Positions 17,500-26,791 of a DNA stretch of 64,000 nt are shown piece by piece. This DNA comes from OAS926 sp035503715. Its GTDB lineage: Bacteria > Pseudomonadota > Alphaproteobacteria > Rhizobiales > Rhizobiaceae. The stretch covers positions 1-64,000 of the forward strand of contig DATJTE010000246.1 of NCBI GenBank assembly GCA_035503715.1. The letters are read 5' to 3'. Under the pieces are notes generated by a model. That model was not told where the DNA came from. It worked only from the letters and a program-made list of their open reading frames with translations, and made no database searches. Within the stretch, counting starts at the first letter, position 1. Every line of letters begins with the position of its first letter. The translations under genes and the position numbers were made by a program.

Positions 17500-18320
17500 T
17501 TCTTCGGCTTCGATGCCTCCTCGACCCACCATCGAGGGTGTATGAGGATGTGCATCAAACCACTGGTTACGCGCTTGTTGAAGTGCTCGATCACCTCGTT
17601 CACGTTGCTTTTGATCGCCGTACCGCCGCGCATCAACTCCGCATACTCGATCAGATCATAGACCCGGCCAGGATCCACCGGATCGACCCGCACCAGTCCC
17701 CACAGGCGTTTGCTGCTGTCAGAAATGTACGATTGATGCGGAAGCAAAGAAACGTCGCAATCAAAACCGACCGAGGACAGTGGTATTCGCTCAAATCCGA
17801 GATCGCCATCGAACAGCGGACTGCGTTTCATGATGGCGAGATCGGAGGTTTCGAACTCCTTCCAGATTTCGAAATTGATGACTTTGTTCTCTCGGCACAC
17901 CCGTGAACCATGAGCTGATCCGAGGTTCACGGGAATGCCCAGACCACGAAGGAAGTCCAGGGGGCGGCGAAGACTTTCGGCGACGGGCGTTCCGTCAGTC
18001 AGATAGCTTTCCAACGCATTGTAATGAAGGCCTATCCGATGTCCGAGGTCGACAATCTCTCTGCATTTATCGAAAAAATCCTGTGAATAGTCGAAATAGC
18101 TGCACGTGTTGTTCAGAAAATAGGTTGAAGTGAGACCGTATTCTTTCTCCGCTCGCGCTAATTCGAGAGAATATTCGATGCTCCAATCCTCATCGTGGCG
18201 GATGCAAAAAACTTTCTCGTCTGCGTGGTAATCATCGAAAAACGCCATGCGCCCTTCGATGCTCTTCAAAAGTTTTTCATAGTCGTAATCAAGGTTTTTC
18301 TTAAAAGCCGGTCGGCGCAT
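17496..18320 (-). CDS. Polysaccharide-deacetylase-like (NodB-fold) protein, short form
   Basis: 274 residues, AAGGATC upstream of ATG 18320. The core shows CIRHDEDWSIEYSLELA (39-55), GLTSTYFLNN (62-71) and LGHRIGLHY (92-100), the same motif order as its neighbour, plus a late GLMHILIHPRWW. Bacterial polysaccharide islands often carry this HD-type CE4-like family, with catalytic role usually unproven. Codon use is AT-richer than in the glg genes (line 18001-18060 is 47% GC by direct count), suggesting transfer. It is coupled to the long form by an ATGA overlap. Confidence 0.65.
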   Translation of the reverse strand: MRRPAFKKNLDYDYEKLLKSIEGRMAFFDDYHADEKVFCIRHDEDWSIEYSLELARAEKEYGLTSTYFLNNTCSYFDYSQDFFDKCREIVDLGHRIGLHYNALESYLTDGTPVAESLRRPLDFLRGLGIPVNLGSAHGSRVCRENKVINFEIWKEFETSDLAIMKRSPLFDGDLGFERIPLSSVGFDCDVSLLPHQSYISDSSKRLWGLVRVDPVDPGRVYDLIEYAELMRGGTAIKSNVNEVIEHFNKRVTSGLMHILIHPRWWVEEASKPKK

Positions 18321-18388
18321 GCCTTTGATCCTTAGTCAAGAATAGCGATTGTGCTCGGCGTTCCGCTTTTGCAAATGCCGACGGTTGA

Positions 18389-21277
18389 TTAGCTAGGCTG
18401 GGGACTCAAGCCGGCAGGAAACAAAGATCTGCGGTAAGCGCGCCGTGCTACAGTCCACTGTTCGTTCGTCATTGACTGCAGCGATGCCGCGAACCCGAGT
18501 TCTTCTCCGGAATTGACGAACAGAACGTCGGCCGCGACCGCATCCCTTATCGTCTCGTTCCAATGCACGACGAACACGACGATATTGTCCTTGAGACGCG
18601 ACATCAGTGCACGCTGGAACTCTGGTGTCTGTCGAAAAATGCGGGCCGTGTGGAACACGAGCATTGAGTTTTCGGCCTTTTTGCGCTCGTGAACACCGGC
18701 GAGGAAAAAGACCATTGAAGAGCGATCAGCGCCATTGGGCTCGTTACTGAGCGTTCTCCTGATCTGCTCGGCTGAGCAATTTTCGAAGCCCGCTTCCTCG
18801 GTAATAGATGCGATCCATAGAACCTTGTCCTCAAGGTCATCGAAGATCGGGAGAACGCCGCCGGTATCTTCCGGTGGAAGCCAATTCGCAACCGCCCCGG
18901 TCTTGAACATGCCCACAAACGGAGCGCGGTCGTTCTCGATGATTTTGAGTAAGGGGAAAATGACGTCTGATTTGTCCAGCGGGTGCGCGACGACAATCGA
19001 CACTGTGCCAGCCGCGAGCACTCCCGACTTCAGAAGGGTTGCACCTGACATGTGCCAGGCGAAACGGGGTATCTTAGGCCAGCTCTCCGGATTTCGTAAC
19101 CAGGCATCGATGTCCCCAGATGACAGTCGGCTCCGGCGCGAGATCAAGGAGTCGTCCGGGATCAGCCAGCGATACGCTTCACCGAGAAGGAGCGGTCCTT
19201 CGTCCTCCTTTTCGAGGGCGTACTCGTCTGCGAGATTGCGGCGTAAAAGATCAAACGCGTTTCCGCTGTCAGATAGTTGCCACCGCGCATCCTCCGAAAT
19301 TGATTCGGTATCCCAGACCGCATATTCGTCCGCGGTGAACTCGACGGTTGCTTCCGGAGCAAAGCTCACATCGTCGCCTCCGAATTCGGTGGTGGGAAAC
19401 GCCTGATCGAAACTTTCTTCCGATCCGGCAAAAAAGACGAACTCCGCAACGGAGAGTTCTTTACGCCTTGGCGGCAACGGCATCGCGTAAATGACCAGCC
19501 GCGACGCGAGCTCCGCCGCGATCGCCGACTTTGTCGCCATGGGAAGCCGCGCGACGCGCCAGTCGTTCAAGATGACCATGGGGTTGCGGCTGCGCGTCCT
19601 GCGGAAAACGTGCGCAAGCGCGAGGATTGCTGAAATCGCCTGCAGGGGGAGGGCTTCGATCTCAGCGTCAGAGGCAGGCGTTCGCTCGACGATTTTTCGG
19701 TTGGCAAGCGGCTCGGCCGCTACAGGCTCGGAAACGGCCCCGGGCGTGGGCTTCGCTGCATCCCCGCCGGCGGCCGATTCAGCTTCGCTTGCCGGCTCAC
19801 CTGTCATGGGGAGAGGCTCGCTATCGCCTCGCTCAGCCGGCGCCGAACGAAGCTTGGCGGTGGCGAGTATACGCTCGATTATCGTTTGCGAAACGATGAT
19901 CTCGCCTGCGGCGAGCTTCCGCTCGATCCACTGAACCATCTCAGCGGGAGGCGAAGCCAGATCGATTGTCGGGTCACTCGTGAGCGCCTGCTCGGCCAGT
20001 TGCGCTACTAGCGCATGATCGCGCCGCACGATTGTCAGCAAGTGCCGGATGAGGCTGTTGGTCGTCGCGCGCTGCAACACGAAATAGTAAGCACGTCCCT
20101 TCCGAAAGGAGCCCGATCTTGGTTCCTCTCCCTCGGCACTGACCGTCCACGGAAACGTGAATACCGCAGGCCATCCTGAATCGTTGAGCCCAACACCGGC
20201 ATTCGCCTGTTTTTCTGCCTTGGTATGGTCGATCGCTCCCACGATGCGGTGCGTCCTGATGATCGCGGGCAAGTTCCTGTTTATTGAGGTGAGAAAAACA
20301 ATGATCGAGCGGAGCCCGTTGAAGCTGAAACGGATGGCGAAGAACAAGATCAACAGGACGCTATAGTCGAGCAGGTGGGCGGCATAGCCGGAGACGAGCA
20401 GCCACAGCATGACACCGATGAGCAGTGCGAAAAGCGCTGCGTAAACGAAGTGCACCAGCTCCAGAAGCTTGAGCCTGCTCTCCAGCAGATCAAGGAAGGA
20501 TGACTCAACCTGTCCGGCGTCGCCATCGAGTGCGTCGTCGTCCATCGTGTCGTCGCCGTCGACCAGCGCATACTGCAGGCGCGACCGAAGCGCCGCACCG
20601 CGGGCGCCTCCAACCGCCTCGAATTTACGCCCAAGCTCGAGAGCTCGCTGGTTCAGCGGATAGGCGAGGGCGGCAGCGAGCAGGAACATGGGCACGACAA
20701 CGAGGAACAACAGAGGGGCCAACCAGACGAGCAGGCCTACACCCGCAACCAGGTAGAAAACGTTGACCGCGTTCACCAGCGCAAGTCGCACGGCCATGCC
20801 GCAGAATCGCGTTCCACTGCCAACGGAGCGCCGGAGGTCGTCGCTGTCGACGAGGTACTCCAGTGACCACCGCGCGTATGGCCCGTCGAGGTTGTTGAAA
20901 TCGGTGAGGATTTGCTGGCTGAGACCAGTGTTGACTCGCCTTTCGGCGCCGATGGCGATGATGTGCGAAACGTAGCGAAATGCTGCCGAGGCCAGCAGCA
21001 TGGCGATGATGACGACAACACCAAGCACCGGCGTGAGCGAAAGATCTCCGGGAAGCGCGACAGGCCGGCCGCCGGCTCCGGTTTCAAAACTGCCGATGAG
21101 TCTGACGGCCAGCATCAGCGGCAAGATCTGCAAAACAAGGCCAAGGAGGCCAAGCACTGGCGCTATGACAAGCGGCCCGACCGCGAAGCGAACGGCAACC
21201 TTTGAAAGCCACCTTGCGACTTTGCGGTAAGCCTCAACATGGCCGACAGCGACGCCGATCGTTGAAAGTCTACTCAC
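18389..21277 (-). CDS. ABC-exporter-like membrane protein with two degenerate nucleotide-binding domains
   Basis: 962 residues from GTG 21277 (AAGGAG upstream). Residues 30-340 hold about six hydrophobic segments arranged like an ABC exporter domain. Residues 370-615 look like a nucleotide-binding domain that has lost its motifs: FRKGRAYYFVLQRATTNSLI stands where Walker A should be, and MVILNDW (567-573) where Walker B should be; a variable Ala/Glu/Pro-rich insert lies at 478-525. Residues 740-930 look like a second worn copy (IVVAHPLDKSDVIFPLL, then VVFVVHW with an H-loop-like His905). Neither has GxxGxGKS/T. It may be a non-ATPase partner, scaffold or regulator of glycan export; that role is inference. 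It is flanked by the deacetylase-like pair and a permuted glycosyltransferase. Confidence 0.65.
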   Translation of the reverse strand: MSRLSTIGVAVGHVEAYRKVARWLSKVAVRFAVGPLVIAPVLGLLGLVLQILPLMLAVRLIGSFETGAGGRPVALPGDLSLTPVLGVVVIIAMLLASAAFRYVSHIIAIGAERRVNTGLSQQILTDFNNLDGPYARWSLEYLVDSDDLRRSVGSGTRFCGMAVRLALVNAVNVFYLVAGVGLLVWLAPLLFLVVVPMFLLAAALAYPLNQRALELGRKFEAVGGARGAALRSRLQYALVDGDDTMDDDALDGDAGQVESSFLDLLESRLKLLELVHFVYAALFALLIGVMLWLLVSGYAAHLLDYSVLLILFFAIRFSFNGLRSIIVFLTSINRNLPAIIRTHRIVGAIDHTKAEKQANAGVGLNDSGWPAVFTFPWTVSAEGEEPRSGSFRKGRAYYFVLQRATTNSLIRHLLTIVRRDHALVAQLAEQALTSDPTIDLASPPAEMVQWIERKLAAGEIIVSQTIIERILATAKLRSAPAERGDSEPLPMTGEPASEAESAAGGDAAKPTPGAVSEPVAAEPLANRKIVERTPASDAEIEALPLQAISAILALAHVFRRTRSRNPMVILNDWRVARLPMATKSAIAAELASRLVIYAMPLPPRRKELSVAEFVFFAGSEESFDQAFPTTEFGGDDVSFAPEATVEFTADEYAVWDTESISEDARWQLSDSGNAFDLLRRNLADEYALEKEDEGPLLLGEAYRWLIPDDSLISRRSRLSSGDIDAWLRNPESWPKIPRFAWHMSGATLLKSGVLAAGTVSIVVAHPLDKSDVIFPLLKIIENDRAPFVGMFKTGAVANWLPPEDTGGVLPIFDDLEDKVLWIASITEEAGFENCSAEQIRRTLSNEPNGADRSSMVFFLAGVHERKKAENSMLVFHTARIFRQTPEFQRALMSRLKDNIVVFVVHWNETIRDAVAADVLFVNSGEELGFAASLQSMTNEQWTVARRAYRRSLFPAGLSPQPS

Positions 21278-21464
21278 TGATCTTGCAGCTCCTTGCGCGG
21301 CAGTCTTTATCTGACCGGCAGGCTGCTGGGAACATCTTAGTTGTCACATCGCGTGCTTGTGCGCCCTCAGGGTGCTCGGCAAGGGTATCGCTTGACGTTG
21401 GACGGCAGGTGTTTCGAGGTTAATTTGCTCGCGAGGGTCGAAATTGTGCTGTTCTGGGCGTAGT

Positions 21465-22823
21465 TCATGCGTCTCCGGGCGCCCCGAGGAGTGACGCCAG
21501 CCGGTCATTTGACTGCATGGCATCGTAGCGCACCCGGTCGTCCTTCAGGACGTCGAGGGGCGCAAAGAGGCTAAGCACGCGCACCTCATGTCCGAGTTCA
21601 GCAAGCGTGCGCGTATGGCGGAAGACGCGGCGGTTCGTGGTCAACCGCTTGTTGGCGATGCAAACGACCCTGCGCGGCCGTTCCTCTGGGAGAACCGGCC
21701 GCATGGCGTTGATGAATACATCCCGTTCGTTTTTCCAGCAGAGCGTTTTCGCGGCTGTCTCGACGTTTTTCTTGTGCTCCGGAAGCCGGTCGAGAATGGC
21801 GCGAATGGTCTCTGCGATGGCCTGCGGCGCGCTCGTCTCGAACACGCCGCCGATACTAAACTGCTCGACCACTTCGCGTATGAAGGGCAGATTGGAAATC
21901 GCCAGCGGATGGCGGCTCATGATCGACTCAAACACGCGATTGGGCAGTGCGCTGCGATAAACGGGAATTTCCGGGTCGAGAGGGATAACCGAAATATCTG
22001 CGCCGCTGCGGTATTGCAGCAGGTCGGCTGGCGAGCGCAAAGGCAGGAAGTGAACCCGGTGCGCCACGCCCCATGCCGCGAGCTTCGTTTCCAACTCGTT
22101 GCGAACTGGCTTCGGGGTATTTCCCATTGTTGCGAGATGCACGTTTGCGGGCAAATATCTTAGCGCCTCGAACGTCTCCACGATGTAGGAGCTCATGTGC
22201 ACGCTGTTGGGCAGAAGGACGAGGCGGTCATCGGGGGAAAGACCACAAGCGTTCCGGATGCGGTCGTCCGGGTGCATCACTTCGAAATCGAGACAGTTGC
22301 GCACGATAGTCGCAGGTGGAAGCTTCTTGTTTGCCGCGAACCATTCCTGAACGCCGCGCGTCCCCACAATGAGGACGTCAACCATTTCGTGGATTAGCTG
22401 TTCGTGTGCCAAGACAAGCGCGTGGCCGCTTTCCTCGCGGGAAAAAGCCTCTGCCATCCGTCCAAAGCGACCAGTATAGTCAGGGTACTCGACTGCATCG
22501 AAAACGAGGGCGCAGCCTGTCTTTTTCTTCAGGAGCCTGGCAGCCTCCAGGGCAAAGGAGTCGTGGACGATGCAGATGTCGACAGGTTCGGAGCCAAGGA
22601 CGCTCTCTGTCCATTCTGCGAAACCAAAGACATTGCTGAAGTGCTGCTGCCAGGCGGTTGATATGGCAGCAGCCGGTTCAGCAACCCGCGTTCGCGCCGG
22701 CGCAACAAGTTTCGAGCGAGCGCCGATCGGAAGCGTCTCCGCGACCGAACTCTGCGTCCCCTTCAGTCGTCGGCTTAGCCATTTGGCGACCCTCAATGTG
22801 AAATCCCACCCACCTTGGAGCAT
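21465..22823 (-). CDS. GT-B glycosyltransferase with apparently permuted domain order (paralogue)
   Basis: 452 residues. After a basic N-terminal 60 residues it begins, like its paralogue at 7258-8499, with NVFGFAEWTESVL, ICIVHDSFALEAARLL and LVFDAVEYPDYTGR, then the nucleotide-sugar half (LPNRVFESIMSRHPLAIS) and the usual end (TLCWKNERDVFINAMRPVL). A 69-residue tail (384-452) then reads RRVVCIANKRLTTNRRVFRH and TLAELGHEVRVL, closely matching the true N-terminal unit of the ordinary enzyme at 2575-4230. It lies 20 bases downstream of the sulfotransferase at 22844. The 187 bases to the ABC-like gene contain nothing recognisable. Donor and acceptor unknown. Confidence 0.8.
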   Translation of the reverse strand: MLQGGWDFTLRVAKWLSRRLKGTQSSVAETLPIGARSKLVAPARTRVAEPAAAISTAWQQHFSNVFGFAEWTESVLGSEPVDICIVHDSFALEAARLLKKKTGCALVFDAVEYPDYTGRFGRMAEAFSREESGHALVLAHEQLIHEMVDVLIVGTRGVQEWFAANKKLPPATIVRNCLDFEVMHPDDRIRNACGLSPDDRLVLLPNSVHMSSYIVETFEALRYLPANVHLATMGNTPKPVRNELETKLAAWGVAHRVHFLPLRSPADLLQYRSGADISVIPLDPEIPVYRSALPNRVFESIMSRHPLAISNLPFIREVVEQFSIGGVFETSAPQAIAETIRAILDRLPEHKKNVETAAKTLCWKNERDVFINAMRPVLPEERPRRVVCIANKRLTTNRRVFRHTRTLAELGHEVRVLSLFAPLDVLKDDRVRYDAMQSNDRLASLLGAPGDA

Positions 22824-22843
22824 CGGTGCTCTGATGACTTTTC

Positions 22844-24112
22844 CTATGCTGATCCACGGGTTCTAGGAACGTCGGTTTCCTCGCCCGGGATAGCCTTCGA
22901 ACTGAACCGGTCGACAAAATCTCTCATCGCGCAACCCAAGCCAAGCTCAGGAAAATCAAACTCCATGGCCACGAGCCGCTCGATCTGCTCCGCAGTCAAC
23001 GTTTCGCGATATCGGCCGATCGACGACGCGCTGATGGCTCCCTTTGGGGAATTGCGCCATCCCGGTTGATGACCAATTTCGCCGAACGAAATTGGCGCGA
23101 GGTAGCGCTTCGCATCCTTGTGCCCTAGGTGATCCAAAACGCGCGCCATAGTCGCGTTTGTTTCAAGCACAAGCTCCTCATAGGAAATTCTCAGGTAGCC
23201 TGGGTATTCCTCGGCCTGAAGCGCGGCAGCTGTCAACAAAGACCACTGTTCTGCCGTGATTTGAAGGTTTTCATCCGCGGATATCCCTTCGTAGACAGGC
23301 GATTTTTCCCGTCGCTTCATCATCGAACTTATCGCATCACGAGGGTCTCTTACGAGGTGCACAACCTTTAGATTCGGCATCTCTCTAAGGGCAGGCGCGA
23401 TTCCGACGGCGGCGCTGGGAGAATGCTCGACAAGTACGCTGTTGCCCGGCACCACCTGGGCGTCGACGAGCCTATCCCTTATCATGCTGACGAAACCGGA
23501 CCACGATGTGGCTTTCGAAGCGAGCTGCACCTTGGCATCCGTTGTTTCGTATAAATAGGCTTCGTCATTGGTAAACAAACGAAACGGGACAGGGTGATGC
23601 AAATAACCGTTGCTCAGTTGTCGCGGCTGGACAATCGGGCTTTGATGATACAATCCGCGCAAAAGCTCGCTCCGAAAGCCTTCGGGAGCGAAAAGGCCAG
23701 GACGTGAAGCAAGATTCGGTTCAGGCCCTACGACAAACGGCTCATATGCTGCCAGAAGCTGCGCGAATAAATGGCTGCCGCTGCTGCTGCCGGATGCGAT
23801 CAAAAGGATCGGTGGTGCGTCGGTTGTTGGACCTTCCCGCGCGCGCGTGTAGTATGCTTTGCCACTACCTCGCTCGCTCGCGAACGCTGCGATTTTGCGC
23901 GCTTGGCGATCGACTATCGCATCTAGGTCTCTCGCTATCGCTTGCTGGATTTCCAAGGCGGCGCTCACGCGAGCCAGTTCGCTTCCGTTGCGATCTAGTT
24001 CCCGCTTGGTGCTCCTCAGATCCTGTTTGATGCGCTTCAGGTCGAACGCTACCTTCTCCGAAGGGTGCGGTCGGGCAAGACGGTAATAGAGGCTGAGAAG
24101 AGGATTTTTCAT
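22844..24112 (-). CDS. Sulfotransferase with N-terminal coiled coil
   Basis: 422 residues. Residues 18-80 form a charged coiled coil. The sulfotransferase core follows: ILLIASGSSSGSHLFAQLL (102-120, 5'-phosphosulfate loop; family form has GxSGTS/T, here S-S-S-G-S) and VVHLVRDPRDAISS (250-263, 3'-phosphate element), then ISYEELVLE and the C-terminal WRNSPKGAIS region. PAPS is the expected donor and a glycan the expected acceptor. The glycosyltransferase 20 bases below is probably in the same transcript. The 170 bases to the divergent gene at 24283 presumably hold both promoters but no convincing boxes. Confidence 0.78.
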   Translation of the reverse strand: MKNPLLSLYYRLARPHPSEKVAFDLKRIKQDLRSTKRELDRNGSELARVSAALEIQQAIARDLDAIVDRQARKIAAFASERGSGKAYYTRAREGPTTDAPPILLIASGSSSGSHLFAQLLAAYEPFVVGPEPNLASRPGLFAPEGFRSELLRGLYHQSPIVQPRQLSNGYLHHPVPFRLFTNDEAYLYETTDAKVQLASKATSWSGFVSMIRDRLVDAQVVPGNSVLVEHSPSAAVGIAPALREMPNLKVVHLVRDPRDAISSMMKRREKSPVYEGISADENLQITAEQWSLLTAAALQAEEYPGYLRISYEELVLETNATMARVLDHLGHKDAKRYLAPISFGEIGHQPGWRNSPKGAISASSIGRYRETLTAEQIERLVAMEFDFPELGLGCAMRDFVDRFSSKAIPGEETDVPRTRGSA

Positions 24113-24282
24113 TCAAACCATTGCAGTTCATTGTGCGCGCCAACGTCATCGTACGGGACGCTTGCATCGCCTATTCAGGCCCGGCGGTGACAGTTTGATA
24201 TCCTGCTCAAGACGAAAGCGAAGGGATTAGGAGGCTAACCCAGCGGTGTCAACGTCGGTAGCAGACACTGCGGACGCGTGGC

Positions 24283-25902
24283 ATGGACGGGAGGATACCG
24301 GCAGTCCCGCAGGCGGGTCTTGAGACAAAGCAATTCCGAGTGGACGCTGGTACAGCGACAATGGTAGTTGCGCCGGGAGTTGCCAGGGACTTTGGGATAG
24401 TGACAGAACTGGAAGAGCACGGCGGACCGGCTGAGCATTTCGCTGCCGCTCCCTCGCAGAAACGCTCCATAGGCGCCCGCGTCGCGCGCAAACTGAGGGC
24501 GCTGATACCCCTGCGCCGATTGCCCACATGGCTGGTCCCTTTGGCCGCTGCCGTAAAGAGTCTCCTTGTTGGGGGCGCGCGCCGCAAGGCGTCCGGGCAC
24601 ATTGCGTCCGGGCACACGAGGACGTCAAATCGGCCGCTTTCCTTCAAGGTTCTCGAAAGGGCGAAGCCTGCTCCGCTTGCTTTCAGACCGGCCGGAGACA
24701 ATCTGGCTGAAACACGCGGATGGGAGAATCTCGAGGTTCTCCCTGCACCGTTTGTGTCCAGCGGCGGAGACACCCGTGTCTTGCTGCTGAACAGCATGGG
24801 CGGCAGCATGGGACGTCTCTCAAAGGCGTTGATGCGATATCACAGCAATATTGAGGCGGATTGCATTGTCGCTGCTTACGAACCGCGGCGCCATATGACG
24901 TATCCTCATGAGACTAACGTCTTCGGGATATTCTCGCACGAGGAATGGCGCGATTACCTCAAATGGGCAGTCGGCCATTACGATATCATTCAGTCAACGA
25001 CCTTCCCGCTCGCACCCGCTGTCGCTGAACTCTATGATTGGCTGTCCGCCAGGATTGGCCGCCGCCACATCTGGCGTGAAACCGGCTTCATTCACAATTA
25101 CATCTATCGCGAGGACGTGCTTCCGGCAGCAGATTACGCTGGCCACAAGAGCGATAAAGGCGCACTGCCCGATCCAAGCCGCTTTCCCGGCCGGACGTTC
25201 AGGGTGGAGGACGGTCATTTCCTTACTGATCCTTACGCAGTCTTTTACTCGTCGCCGGAAAAGGGCGCGTATCTGAAAGGCTCTTTCAACAAATGGCTGC
25301 CCTCGATGCGGGACCCTGAGGCCTTCAGCCCCCCGCAACGTGAGACGCCGCGTGGCAGCGGCTCCGACATCAAGGTCTACGTTCCGTACCATAAAGGCGC
25401 TTTGTGGAAGGGGCTCGACGAGGTCATCTCGGCGCTGGAAACGCTCAAGGGTGAGGGGTACCCGCTGACGATTGTCACGTCTGAAAACGCCGGCCAGATT
25501 TTCCCGGACCTGACTTTGTTCGGGCGTTCCCAACCGGAGAACTCCAAGGCGGTCGCCTATCCCGTCCCGAACCATCTGATGCCCGAGATTTTCAGGCGGG
25601 TCGATTTCGTCGTCGACCAGATCATCATGGGTAGTTACGGCAATACCGGCATCGAGGCGATGCTCTGCGGTTGCCCTGTCGTCGGACAGAAGCGCTACGC
25701 GGACCTCGCTGCCGCGCCGCTCTGGAATGTCGAACGTGCGACCCTGGTTGACGACATCCGCCGCTTTTTGCACATACGCGAAACCTGGGACGAACTTGGA
25801 CGGCAGGGCCGCGAATTTGCTCTCAAGGTTCATACGCCGAGGGCCGTCTCGGGCATCGCGGCCGCCACCTACGCGGAAATCCTGGACAGCCCGAAATTCT
25901 AG
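24283..25902 (+). CDS. Glycosyltransferase-like protein (GT-B fold)
   Basis: 539 residues. The first 130 residues are variable and basic. Recognisable parts are TRVLLLNSMGGSMGRLSKAL, a middle block around HYDIIQSTTFPLAPAVAEL, and a C-terminal half with DIKVYVPYHKGALWKGLDEV and GSYGNTGIEAMLCGCPVVGQ, the nucleotide-sugar-binding pattern of family 4-like enzymes. The acceptor is unknown. The start is uncertain: no good ribosome site precedes 24283, and Met27 (24361) is an alternative. It converges with cysQ. Its position between the sulfotransferase and the sulfate-activation genes suggests it builds the glycan that becomes sulfated. Confidence 0.68.
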   Translation: MDGRIPAVPQAGLETKQFRVDAGTATMVVAPGVARDFGIVTELEEHGGPAEHFAAAPSQKRSIGARVARKLRALIPLRRLPTWLVPLAAAVKSLLVGGARRKASGHIASGHTRTSNRPLSFKVLERAKPAPLAFRPAGDNLAETRGWENLEVLPAPFVSSGGDTRVLLLNSMGGSMGRLSKALMRYHSNIEADCIVAAYEPRRHMTYPHETNVFGIFSHEEWRDYLKWAVGHYDIIQSTTFPLAPAVAELYDWLSARIGRRHIWRETGFIHNYIYREDVLPAADYAGHKSDKGALPDPSRFPGRTFRVEDGHFLTDPYAVFYSSPEKGAYLKGSFNKWLPSMRDPEAFSPPQRETPRGSGSDIKVYVPYHKGALWKGLDEVISALETLKGEGYPLTIVTSENAGQIFPDLTLFGRSQPENSKAVAYPVPNHLMPEIFRRVDFVVDQIIMGSYGNTGIEAMLCGCPVVGQKRYADLAAAPLWNVERATLVDDIRRFLHIRETWDELGRQGREFALKVHTPRAVSGIAAATYAEILDSPKF

Positions 25903-25931
25903 GGCCGAAGCGCCGGAGCTTCGTCCCGCAG

Positions 25932-26711
<780 letters not shown>

Positions 26712-26791
26712 TGTTGTATTTCCAAGCCGTTCCGCATAGTGATGCGGCCACCAAATGCGCGGGTAGCGCAAACTGCGACAAGGATCAAGCC

